64,000 nt of DNA from the NCBI GenBank assembly GCA_905132765.1, contig CAJHQP010001897.1:1-64000 (forward strand). The letters are read 5' to 3'. A model generated the notes under the pieces. It did no database searches and had not been told where the DNA came from. It saw only the letters and a program-made list of their open reading frames with translations. The DNA is from Moricandia arvensis (taxonomy: Eukaryota; Streptophyta; Magnoliopsida; Brassicales; Brassicaceae). A program made the translations under genes and the position numbers. The number at the start of each line of letters is the position of its first letter. The first letter of the stretch is position 1. Below, in pieces: positions 23,475 through 34,933 of the stretch.

Positions 23475-26315
23475 TCTATATTATTAAAAATCAAATACAA
23501 AATTGGAATGTTTGGAAACATAGATAGTAGACTAAATGAATAATGTTTGGAAACACGGATAGCAGATTAAATATTTTCTTCTATTTACACATTTACTCAT
23601 TCTATTTCTTTCTTATCTACAAATTCTTTCAATATTACTTAAAATAATATATTTAAATTAATTAATTTCAATGGGTTGTTATTTCTTTGTCGTAAAAAAA
23701 TAATCTCGAAATATATAGTGTATGTTATATAAAACTATCTATAATTATAGTATTAATTTATTTATTTTAGTAAAATATAAAAGTTTTGAGAGTTTAATTT
23801 TCAGAAAAACATGTATTAAATATCGATAATTAAAAATCTAAAAATATACAGATACACGAATATAGAAAATATTGTGATCAGCTGCACCTGTTTCAGTTGA
23901 AAAATAGAAATACCGAATATTTTTATATTCAAATCTACAAAATATTGCAAATAGTTGAACAAATATTTACGATTTCCATATATTTTTAATGCATATCTTC
24001 CTAAATTTTTTGTAACAATGTATTGATAATACATATCCGTCCTTTATTATAAACATTTCTCCATACGATATAAGAAATACTTGATTTCTAAATGATATTA
24101 ACATAAATATATAAATTATATTTGATTTATAAAATGTCGGAATACACAATTTTTGAAATATCAAATAGTTGACTTTTGATTTAATAATATTAGATATTAG
24201 ATATAATAGATTTTTTGAACAATCACAATTTTGATAATCATCAATTAGAAACCAAATAAAATAGTATATTTTTGAGCCTATAAGATTTTGAATTTAAAAA
24301 TATTAGATATTAGATATAATAAATTTTTTAAACAATCACGATTTTGATAATCAATCAATTAGGAACCAAATTCTTTTCCAGAATATTCCTCAATGCAACA
24401 CCCACCGAATATTTTGGGTATATAAATTTGGTACTTTAATAATAAAACGACTAGAATTTTTATTTTTTTAATTATAACAAAATATGTTGAGAAAGAATCT
24501 AACAAAATTTTACTTCAAAATTTAAATATTTTTATAAAATTATACATTAATAAATATCATGATTAGAAATATAATATTATTATAAATCAATTTAACTAAG
24601 TTTTTATTATAAAACAGGAAAATAAAATTCTAGACTATTTTTTATAAATTCTATAAATATATTCTCTATTATATAAAAACATCAGTGTTACATTAGTTAA
24701 ATATATTAAAATTATATTAAATAGGTAAATTAACAAATTTTAAAATTTTATATACTATTAACAAATAGTAATTAGACCATTTCAAAAATTGGTTAATATG
24801 ACATATTTAATTATTTACATTAATAATAAACCAACTAAAGATTTGGATTTCATTTTTTAATTATAACAAAATCTGTTGAGAAAGAATCTAACAAAATCTT
24901 ACTTAAGAATTTAAATATTTTTATAAAATAATACATTAATAAATTTTGTAATTAGTTATATAATATTATTATAAATGAATATTAACTAAAATTTTATTAT
25001 AAAAAAGAAAATAAAAATTCTACTATTTTTTATAAATTCTATAAATAAATTCTGGATTATATGAAAATAGAAGTGTTAAATGAATTAAATATGATAAAAT
25101 TATATTAAATAGATAAATTAACAAATTTTAAATTCTAAAGTTTTTTATTTAAATAAATCATCATTCATCATTAAAATAGGCTAAAATTCATAAACTGTAT
25201 TATAGCTTTATACAAAATAAATGTATTAACATATGTTAAACTTATTTATCTACAATTTTTTATTTATATTGAAACTCTCAACAATATATTGTTTAAAATG
25301 TTTGTATACAAAAATATAATAACATATAATAAACTTTATTTCATATACTATTTTTTAAATGTTAATAGAAAATTATGGTATTTTAGCACTCACTTAAAAT
25401 ATTAATGAAAAATCAAATTTTAATATTTTTTTAATTATAAAAAATATGTTGGGAATTTTCTTGTAAATAGTACTAAAATTCAAATATTTTATGTATAAAA
25501 TAATAGATTAGATGTAGTAACAAAAAAATTCAAAATTAATTTGATGTTCCAAACTCAAAAATAGTTGTATGATTTTCTAAAGTTTTTTTGACAAATATAA
25601 AATTTTTAAAATAAATATTTACACTCAAAATAATAACATTTCAAATTCTACAAAAGATAAAATCATAGATAATAAAGAATAAAGTTTTGAAATGCAGCAC
25701 GAAAAAACTATTTGAATATGCTGTAAAAATTATAGGAATGAAGTCTTAATTTTTAAAAATAAAACTTAATATCATAACATCCATAAAATATCATATATCA
25801 ATAAATTTTAATAAAATAATATGATAGATACTACTATGTATAAAATTTACTAAAAATAGGTTTATATTATTTAAACAAAACAGTGTTTTTACTTATAAAT
25901 TCCATAAAACACTAAAATGATATATGTTAAAGTATATTTTCTTATACATATTAAATAGATTTCTTTTAAGTAATATAAATAAATAAAATTTAAAATATAT
26001 TATATGAAAAATGTATAAATTAAAGAAAAAACATATTTTTAAAGAGATTCTTTATTTGATTATTTCATATAGTTATTTTATTGTATTTCAACTCGAAAAT
26101 ATATTAGTAAGTAATAAAAATTAATAACAAATTAAAATGTTTTAAACAAATCACTATATATTAATAATTTTGAGGAAGAAATATAAAAAAAAATTATAGA
26201 GTTACACAATATATAACACTAAATTAAAAATTATATAATTAAAATATTTGTAATAATATCAAATACATTTATAAAATAGAAAAATATCCGCACGGACGTG
26301 CGGGTTAAAATCTAG
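23475..26315 (+). mobile_element. Non-autonomous Helitron, ~2.84 kb
   Basis: The left end starts TCTATATTATTAAAA at 23475, preceded by A. The right end is CTAG at 26312-26315, followed by T, giving the A^T insertion expected for Helitrons. About 8-10 bases before CTAG a short hairpin CCGCAC-GGAC-GTGCGG (26289-26304) is followed by GTTAAAATCTAG, the classic Brassicaceae Helitron 3' end. The interior is extremely AT-rich with no Rep/helicase reading frame, so mobilisation would need enzymes in trans. It carries internal direct repeats: about 24186-24260 recurs at 24298-24372, and about 24438-24685 recurs with changes at 24819-25070 (offset ~381 bp). Confidence 0.82.
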
Positions 26316-26771
26316 TTTTTTCTTATTATTGGGTGTTCCATTGCTTATTTCAATCTCTTTCATCATTAGAAAAATGTTTGAAATTTTAGAATTTTGTATT
26401 CTCATACAATTCTACTCCATTTTTTTGGGTAAAGTCTTCTATAATCCTATTGAACTTAACTTCATTTTGGAAGTACACCATTTTTAGAAGAAAAAAAAAA
26501 TGAAATAATGCATTGAAGATGTTCTTTAGAGTCGAATAACTTCTCAGGTTATGGTAAAATAAAGACATTATTAGTATTGGAAAGAGCAACAACTTGTACA
26601 AAAGATTATTTTTAAACTCCATAACCTCTCCTTCCTACCAAGGACATTAACCTTTCTTCTTCACTGTGTTTACCACTACATATGTAAATAGCCATACTCT
26701 CAACAAAACCATAAACCTCAACAAATAAAAAACTCTCAAAAAGAAAATAACTTAAAATAAAGAGGATCTCT
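26316..26771. other. Intergenic 3' region of the SKS17-like gene
   Basis: Lies between the Helitron 3' end and the stop of the leftward SKS17-like gene and likely holds its 3'UTR. Nothing else was recognised; the minus-strand open stretches here are AT-rich chance frames. Confidence 0.5.
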
Positions 26772-28954
26772 CTAGAGGTGTCTTCCAATAGCTTTGCCAC
26801 AGAGAAGAAGATTATCAGGAGGATTGTATTCATTGGCAAGACTCTGCACTGAATCCCACACTTTTAGATAAAACTGCTGTCCTAAATATTGTCTTTCCCA
26901 TATCGCTGATCTCATATTCCACATCCCTTGATTGTCCAAAGACACCAAGATCGCTGTCCAAGAGTTTGGGTACACCTACATGCCACAATAAAACATTAAA
27001 CAAACCAAACTAAGCTTCAACAAGACTTCAACTTCCATATTCTTTATTCTTACCTGAGTCGTGTGTCTGGTAAGAGCATCAACAAGATTGTAAAGTGGTC
27101 TCTTTGCAGGTGTCCATTGTCCAGAACCAAAACTAAGTGTCATCACAAAGAACAGTTCAATGTTTAGGCGCTATGCAACAAGAAAAAGAAGAAGAAGAAG
27201 GAGGAGGAGGACTCACCCAACGACCCAAAAGTCATAACCATCAAGGTGCCAAGACTGCACTGCTTTCTCATTGTTCTGGAACACTATTTCAAGAAAATCA
27301 TGGAGAGATGCTTTAACAACTGATGTCGCAACAGTCGCAGGAGAGTTAGAAGGGACGCTTTGAATGGCATTCGTACTGAAAACTCCGGTGATGTTAAGTG
27401 ATCAGCAAGTTTTAGAGGCGTCTCCGAGTTCACATAAGAAACTCCATTCACTGCATAGCGTTGTTTACCGTTGATCAAAGGAGCTGAGTTTGAGAAGACA
27501 AATGACTTGGACGTATTGATTTTTCCGTAATGGAATGATCCTTGAGGGTTTGGTCTTGCTGCATTTGCTGTTAAGTTCCACCTAAAAGAAGAAAACACCA
27601 TTTTAGATGACCTAATCCTTGGCATTCACGTTTTTATCTAAGTAACTGTTTTTTTTTTTAACCTGAATGTTCTGGCTTGTCTCATGGACCAAACAAGCTC
27701 TCCAGGGGGAAGAGGGGGCATATCACCAGAAGCTGGGACACCTGAGTTGGAATAACGCAACAGAGCAGTAACAGAAAGGTTGGCTCTTACGAACCGGGTG
27801 CTTGCAACGATGTAATAATCTTTAGGAGATTGGTTTAACGTCACAAGGAGTGATAAAGACTGGCCAACATGAACATCAAGAGAATCGTAGTCCGTTTGCA
27901 TGACATGAGAGCCTTCAACTTCAACTACTTTCATTGTATGTCCTTGGATTCTGAAATTGAAAGTGCTTGATAACCCCACATTAGAGATTCTGAACATGTA
28001 AGTCTTCCCTGAAAGAAAACAGAGAAACATGACGTAAGCGACAAGAAACAGTTTTGTGGACAGCTTAGAGGTTCATAAACTCACCTTGGTCGCCTGTGAA
28101 TGTAGTTTGTGTTTGTCCGTTTATGAGCATACCATCTGGAAATGGAAGAACCTCACCAGAGTCCAAACGTTGTTGGAGCGTTTTGTGGTTAGTTTTAAAC
28201 CAGTCACCGATGAGTAGAGTGAAGTCTTCAACTGGGAGAGGGTAAGGGATAGGGATTCTAGGTCTTGCATAGACATTGATAGCTCCGAACCCACCGGCGG
28301 CTTTGTGAAAAGCAGTGGAAGGAAAGTAGTTGTATGTTCCAATCTGATCTTTGGTTTGAAACTTGTAAGTGAAGTTTGAGTTTGGTGGGATTGGGCAGTT
28401 TGTTCCCAACACTCCATCTTGCCATGAGTTTTTCCTCTGCTTGATTCCATTCCTAAACCCACAAACATTGCAAAAGATCAGATAATACATTTCAAGTATG
28501 TCCCTAGATAGTAATACAAGACATATCAATCAACTGGATACAAAAAAAAAAAACACAGAGGAATGTTTATTCTTGAAATCTTTAGGGAAAGAGTATAAAA
28601 ATACCAGGTCAAGAGAAAGGGTTGGTCAAGTTTGTTGATGAGGTTGAGGATGATGTTGTCATTAGTCACAACCTCAAGCTTTGGACCAGGAAACTGACCA
28701 TTGATCAAAATGACCTAAAACAAACAAAATATATCAATAAAGAGTTTAAAAAAGGTCTGGGGATCAAACAAGTTAGAAACTGATGTTGTGTACTTTTGTA
28801 CCTGTTGAGGAAGACCAAGAGGATAGATAATGCCATAAGTGACAGTCCAGGTGTAGAACTTGTAAGGGCTTTCTCCTTTCACTATCACTAGGCTGCTTAA
28901 AAAAGCAAAAGCTCCGAGAAGATGAAGCAAAGATAATCTTGTTCTGAATGCCAT
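26772..28954 (-). CDS. SKS17: SKU5-similar 17-like multicopper-oxidase homologue, one frameshift in exon 5
   Basis: Seven exons: 28802-28954, 28605-28714, 28085-28452, 27663-28008, 27217-27581, 27054-27132 and 26772-26975. All splice sites are canonical. The product (~541 aa if in frame) starts with a signal peptide (MAFRTRLSLLHLLGAFAFLS, cleavage near VKGES) and contains three cupredoxin-like blocks (INGQFPGP, GDWFKTNHKTLQ, WHLDGYDFWVVG). The His residues of the copper-binding HWHG motif are absent, as in all SKS proteins, so no oxidase activity is expected. The family acts at the cell wall and in directional growth. Exon 5 is 365 nt where 366 is needed: a T appears missing in a TT(T) run at about 27396-27397, between LADHL and the conserved GVFSTNAIQSV. 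Downstream sequence is intact in the other frame. This is either a very young pseudogene or a homopolymer sequencing error. Order matches At5g66920. Confidence 0.85.
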
Positions 28955-29534
28955 TGAAATAATAAAAGAATGGTACAGACAAAGAGAGTGAGTGAAGACA
29001 GCTGAAAAGCTATTCTCCTAAAAAAAAATGTGTGTGAGAAATGAAAGCACTTTGAGGGTGACATAAGTAAGTGAGAGGAGGAGAAGTAATAACGAAGGTG
29101 GTTCCAATCAATGACGGTGAAGATCTCGAGTTTTTAAATTACTGAGGATATTAAAACCACAATAAAGTAGTGTTAATGTGAAGAAAATGATAGTGGAAGA
29201 TGGTGACAAGAGAATTGAATGGGCTTCTCACGCGTTTTGGATATATGATTATTGCTTCCAGCCAAAGCTTAGCTTTCATTATTCGATTATTCCGATAACT
29301 ATCGATACTTAGGATTAAGATAAGTTTGCAAAAGAAAAAAGAAAAACCATTAGATAAGAGGCAAATGAAACTAATCCCCTAGACATTATTTGCAAAGTGA
29401 TTTTGACACATGTCTTCTCCACAATCAATTTTACAAAATAAATGTGACATGGCACACAAGAAATATGACGTGACGTATAACTAAATGTGACATGGATGAT
29501 TCTAATTAATGATGATTTATATTTTTGGTAAGGC
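28955..29534. other. Upstream region of the SKS17-like gene
   Basis: Promoter and leader of the leftward SKS17-like gene. Ordinary base composition with no clear element boundaries. Confidence 0.4.
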
Positions 29535-30060
29535 TTTTAGAATATGGTAGTATAATATATATCATCATTAAATTAAATATATTCAAATACGAAATTAAAT
29601 AATATAATAGTATTTTATTTTTTTGAATATTATTTATTTTTACTACCAAAATATATTTTCAATTTTTTCTACAATAATTTAAAAAATTTATAATTTTTAA
29701 TCGTATTACCATTATTTTTTATATCTAAAAATTTTAGAAATATCATTAGTTTTATTTTTTGATAATTATATAACTTTTATAATAATTTTTAGTTAATTTT
29801 ATACAAGTTGATTTAATAAATCTATCCAAAAGAAATAGATAAAAATATATCTAAGATTATAATTTAAAAAATATATATAGATCTATTTTTAAAAAAATAT
29901 ATAAAATAAAAATTATTTAATTTATCTTAATTTTAATTTTAATTTCAACTAAATTAAAATTTATTTTAAAATATTATTAAGATAATAATACAATTTATTT
30001 TTTAAGAAAAAATTAAATTTAAATTTTTTATTGTTGCACATTGTGCATGAAAACACCTAG
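29535..30060. mobile_element. Possible Helitron remnant, 3' end only
   Basis: A ~530-bp extremely AT-rich stretch ending in CTAG (30057-30060), followed by T. A small hairpin TGCAC-ATT-GTGCA (30035-30047) lies just upstream, as at Helitron 3' ends. No convincing TC-type 5' end was found, so the left limit is only the start of the AT-rich composition. No coding capacity. Confidence 0.4.
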
Positions 30061-31752
30061 TTTTAAACTATAAAACAATAGATGCTTTAGAAAATATTAT
30101 TTTGTTGTCGCTGTTTAAATTCGACCTTCTGCAGTTTCCTTCATGTTCACGCCCCCAATTAGGAAGCTTTTCGTCACCAAATATAAAAGAACTTGATTAC
30201 CCCAAAAAAAAAGATATAAAAGAACTTTATATTTTCTATGAAGAATTTTGAAAGAAAAGAGAGTAGAACACTAATTTTTATGACAAAGTTTAGTTCAATA
30301 AAAACATTAATTCTTATGACGAAATGGAATCTGTCTATTTAATTATCATCTGCATTGTTGAAAACTGTGCCACACATGCAAATCTGATTAAAGACGTTTT
30401 TTATATACATTTCAAGTTACTCGCACTTGTAAAATATGATGGGCTACCACCTCTCACCGACTGACCGATTATATTATACGAGTAGTATATTTTTAGTTTA
30501 TTATAGTTAATTAGTTATAATAGAAATATAAAATGCTTTTACCCACCTAGATAAAAAAATGCTTTTACCCACCAAAAGCAAGAAATATGAAATGCATACG
30601 TTTAGTGGATGTCAAAGTATGTATACATGTTTTCCACACTAAAAGAAGATTATATTAACATAAATACAAGCCGGCAATGTCAAGTATGTAATTTTAGCAA
30701 AAAAAAAGTGTCAAGTATGTATATACATATATGTTAAATATCCAATTAAAGTTTAAAACTTCTATCCAGTTATAGATGTGGACTACATGCATGCATATCA
30801 CAAAACGCAACTCCATTGTTTATAAAAGTACGTACAGTAGCTTAGACATATCAAATAGTTCACTTACGTACACTCGAACTATACAGTAACTCTCGGTGAA
30901 CAATTCGAAAGGAACGTGTCAACCTTATAAAAAAAGGTAAAAGAAATCGTATCGAAGCAGCATAATGATGTGTCGAGAGGATTATCAGGACAAAATAGGA
31001 AGCATGTGGGGAGTAGTTGATTAAGCATCATTGTTTTAGTTTTTTTTTTAAACTATTTTAAATACAGTCTCAACCACTAATATCGATTATTTGCCCCTCG
31101 TGTCTCGTATAATCACTACTTATATAGGCTTAGACTAATCAAGTGACATATACGAGACAGAGTCAACATGGGCTGGGCACTATCATGACATGTGGAAGCT
31201 ACCACGATGATGGACAGTCACATGCTCTGTCTCTCTTCTCTTATGTCGACTGCTCTGAAATAAAAATTAACGAGCCATTGTCTCGTAGCAATCTCAAATC
31301 ATGAGCATTTTTTAAAAATTACTACGCATCTTGTGTTTGAACAAAAAAAAAAAAACAAAGAAAGGCCATTTTGAGCGAAATGGGCCCATAAAGCTATTGT
31401 GAGTGGGCTGCTTTTAATTGGTGGCCACTAATAACTAAAGAAACGCATAGGCTCGCACTCGCACGCGGGAAAAGAGCACGCCCCGTCTACCGAACCAACC
31501 ACCTATGGCGCGTGTGGATGGTTAACGGCTTTAACGCAATTACCAAAGTAATAGCGCGGAAGCAGGAAGGTATGATATTATGTAATAGTCAACGAGGACA
31601 ACGTTAGGATTGCTTTGCAATGAAGCTAAGACCTTTTTTTAGAAAAATTATTCTCCAAGCTGGCATACACTTCTTAACATGTCAGATTTATTTTCAGAGA
31701 ATCTCACAGAGAGTTTTTTCTTCTTCTTTGTGTGTTTGGAAGAGAAATAAGA
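30061..31752. promoter_or_regulatory. Intergenic region and promoter of the NRG1-like gene
   Basis: AT-rich sequence, then more balanced sequence near the gene. It contains the palindromic TGGGCCCA (31381-31388), a site-II/TCP-like motif, and a reverse W-box core GTCAA at 31588-31592 about 160 bp before the start codon, which would fit WRKY-controlled defence expression. These short motifs occur often by chance. Confidence 0.35.
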
Positions 31753-34658
31753 ATGAACGATTGGGTTAATCTGGGATTAGGTTCTGTTGGAGGAGCTTTG
31801 GTCTCCGAGGTTCTGAAACTTGTGATTGAAGAGGCAAAGAAGTACAAATCCTTCACGCCCTTGTCCAAAGATCTCGCAGAAACGATGGAGAGATTGCTTC
31901 CGTTGACCAAAGAGATCGATTCGATGCAAAATGAGCTAGATCTTGGTTCAGGGGAGCTACAGAAACTGATGGAAACCATCAAAAAAGCTTATGAACTGGT
32001 TCGCATGCTTAAAAACCACGTCTGGTTCTTTAAGAAAACTAAGTACGCCAGAGACATAGAGGACATCAATAAAGATATGACCAAGTTCTGTGATGTTAAT
32101 CTACAGGTTCTTCAGTATAGGAACCAGTTGAAGTTGTTGAATCTTGGGGGGAACCTTGTGGATATGGTGTACAGCTTAGGTAAGAGAATAGATGGCTTGA
32201 GTGTTCCTGCTCCTCCTGTACCTGTTTTCAAAGACCTTTGTTCTGTTCCCAAGCTTGATAAGGCACCCGTTGGATTGGATTGGCCATTGATGGAGCTTAA
32301 GAAGAGACTCCTTGATGATGCAGTGGTTAATCTTGTGGTCTCTGCTCCTCCCGGGTGCGGGAAAACCACGCTAGCTACTCAGCTTTGCCACCATGCAGAT
32401 GTCAAGGGTATAAAGATCTTTAAAGTTTCCATCTTTACACTTTGACTAGTAGTTTTTTTTTTTGTTTCTCATGATCTAGTGTTTCCATTTTTGGCAGGGC
32501 ATTTCAAGCATATCTTCTTTAATGTTGTCTCAAGTGCTCCTAACTTTAGGGTCATAGTACAGAACCTACTTCAGCACAACGGTTGCCCTCTGCATACATT
32601 TGAGAACGATTCTCAAGCAGCCGTTGGCTTAAGGATACTGCTGGAAAAACTCAGAGAAGATGGTCCTATATTGTTGGTGTTGGATGATGTGTGGCGAGGA
32701 GCTGAGTCCTTGCTTAAGAAATTTCGAATGAACTTGGCAGATTATAAGATTTTGGTGACTTCTCGGTTTGACTTTCCAAGCTTTGGTTTCAACTATCATT
32801 TGAAACCTTTGGGAGATGAAGATGCAAAAGCCCTTCTCATTCAATGGGCATCTCGGCCTGATAACACATCTGAAGCTGTGTACCAAGATCTTCTCAAAAA
32901 GGTATTAGTTCTATATCTTTTGTAACCTAAGCTTCACTTGTCTTGTTTGTGGAAACATTAGATTCATGGTGAGGATTGCAGATATTGAAACGCTGCAATG
33001 GATTCCCAATCGTTATTGAAGTAGTTGGCGGTTCACTTAATGGAAGATCTCTAACTACATGGAAAGGCCAGGTTGACAGCTGGTCTCAAGGAGAAACAGT
33101 TCTTGGCAGTCCTCAGCCTACTGTGCTGGAATGTCTGCAGCCTAGCTTCAATGCCCTGGTTCCTAATCTCAAGGAGTGTTTCTTGGACATGGGATCATTT
33201 CTTGAGGACCAAAAGATACGTGCTTCTGTAATTATTGACATATGGATGGAACTATATGGTAAAAATAGTAGTATCTTGTGCATAAAGTACCTTGAAGACC
33301 TTGCCTCCCAGAATCTACTTAAACTTGTTCCTCTCGGGTATGTTGTTTCTGTTTGCACCTTCTTGCCATCTATACCACTAGAGGAGCTTATCTTTCTTGG
33401 TTTATGAGCAGAAGTGAGACTGAAGATGGTTTCTACAATGAGTTCTTAGTCACTCAACATGATATCCTCAGGGAGTTGGCTATACGTCAAAGCGAATTGG
33501 AACCAATCTTGGAAAGAAAAAGACTAAATTTTGAAGTAAGAGAGGATACATTTCCAGACTGGTGTTTGAATGGACCAAGGCACACTGTTGTTAATGCCTC
33601 TCTGTTGTCTATCTCTACGGGTAAGTAACTGAATTAGCGATTATACAAATCTCTGACTTTTCTATAACCAATTTTCAAGAAATCGCTAGACGGCGCCTTA
33701 TCGAGGATTAATGTTTAGGTGGACGCCTAAATAGATTATTTGAAAGCCTATATGGATGTTTTAGAACACTGACTAGTCTATAACTATGTTTGATCCTTCT
33801 TCTATTGTTGTTGTTGTTACAGATGATATGTTCTCATCAAATTGGCTTGAAATGGATTGTCCTAATGTGAAGGCTTTAGTTCTTAATCTCTCTTCATCAG
33901 ACTATGCATTACCAAGCTTCATTGCTGGAATGAAGAATCTGAAGGTTCTGACAATAACAAACCATGGTTTCTATCCAGCAAGATTGAGAAACTTCTCATG
34001 TCTCAGCTTATTACCGAACCTGAAACGGATCAGATTAGAAAAAGTTTCAGTCACGTTGCTGGATGTTCTCCAGTTGCAACTGGCCAGTCTCAAGAAGTTG
34101 TCTTTGGTCATGTGTAGTTTTGGTGAGGTTTTCTATGACACTGAAGAAGTAGATGTCTCTAAAGCTCTACCTAGTTTACAGGAGATTGACATAGACTATT
34201 GCTACGATCTTGATGAGTTACCATTTTGGATTTGTGAAGTTGCTTCATTGAAGACACTTAGCATCACAAACTGTAACAAGATCTCTCTACTTCCGGAGGC
34301 AATAGGCAACTTGAGTAAGTTAGAAGTGTTGAGAGTGAGTTCTTGCATTAATCTCTCTGAGCTCCCTGAAACGACTGATAGACTCAGCAACTTGCGGTTT
34401 CTAGATATATCTCATTGCTTAGGATTGAGAAAGTTGCCTCTAGAGATTGGAAAGCTACATAAGCTGAAGAAGATATCGATGAGGAAGTGTTATCGATGCG
34501 AGTTGCCAGATTCAGTGAGGGATCTAGAGGATCTGGAGGTGAAATGTGAGGAAGAAACTAGGTCGGTCTTATGGGAAAGGTTGAGGAAAAAAATGAAAAA
34601 TTTGAGAGTACAAGAGGAGGAAACAGAGCACAACCTCAACTTGCTTCAAATGTTTTAA
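31753..34658 (+). CDS. NRG1: RPW8-type CC-NB-ARC-LRR helper immune receptor (NRG1)
   Basis: Five exons: 31753-32407, 32498-32901, 32982-33337, 33412-33620 and 33823-34658. Phases agree and encode 819 aa, close to Arabidopsis NRG1.1/NRG1.2. The start giving MNDWVNLG was preferred over an in-frame ATG seven codons upstream because it matches the family. Domains in order: RPW8-like coiled-coil (~1-150); NB-ARC with P-loop APPGCGKTT (~197-205), kinase-2 LLVLDDVW (~277-284), ILVTSRFDF, GFPIVIEV and a QHD motif (~488) in place of MHD, as in RNL proteins; then LRRs (~545-810) ending HNLNLLQMF. RNL helpers act downstream of TIR-type receptors with EDS1/SAG101, and activated forms assemble into plasma-membrane resistosomes. 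It is the intact head copy of a tandem pair; the partner begins at 39879. Confidence 0.93.
33621..33822 (+). other. NRG1 intron 4 with a possible repeat fragment
   Basis: The intron contains a relatively GC-rich patch (about 33683-33735: GACGGCGCCTTATCGAGG, then GGTGGACGCCTAAATAG). It resembles the dispersed CGCCTAGGCG-type repeat sequences seen in plant genomes. No terminal repeats could be delimited. Splice sites are intact. Confidence 0.3.
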
Positions 34659-34933
34659 GTTGTGTCTTGTAATGTTATTATTCTCATCATCCATATGCAA
34701 CTAGAAAATGTTATTTCACAGTACATATTTGATACGATTTTTTTTTCTTCAGTTATCATGCCACAATGGAAAAATGCCAAGATTGTTTATGGTATTGTGC
34801 ATGCAACCATTTTCTTATAACTAATGTTTAGTTAAGATGTATTTAGATAAATGAACGCTAATATTCTATGACATAAAACAAATTAGGATTTGGCACATGC
34901 CACACTTCCTCTTGCCCTAGATCCGCCCATATA

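Noticed and set aside
23816..26315. Minus-strand open frames in the Helitron
   Set aside because: AT-rich chance frames; no Rep or helicase motifs.
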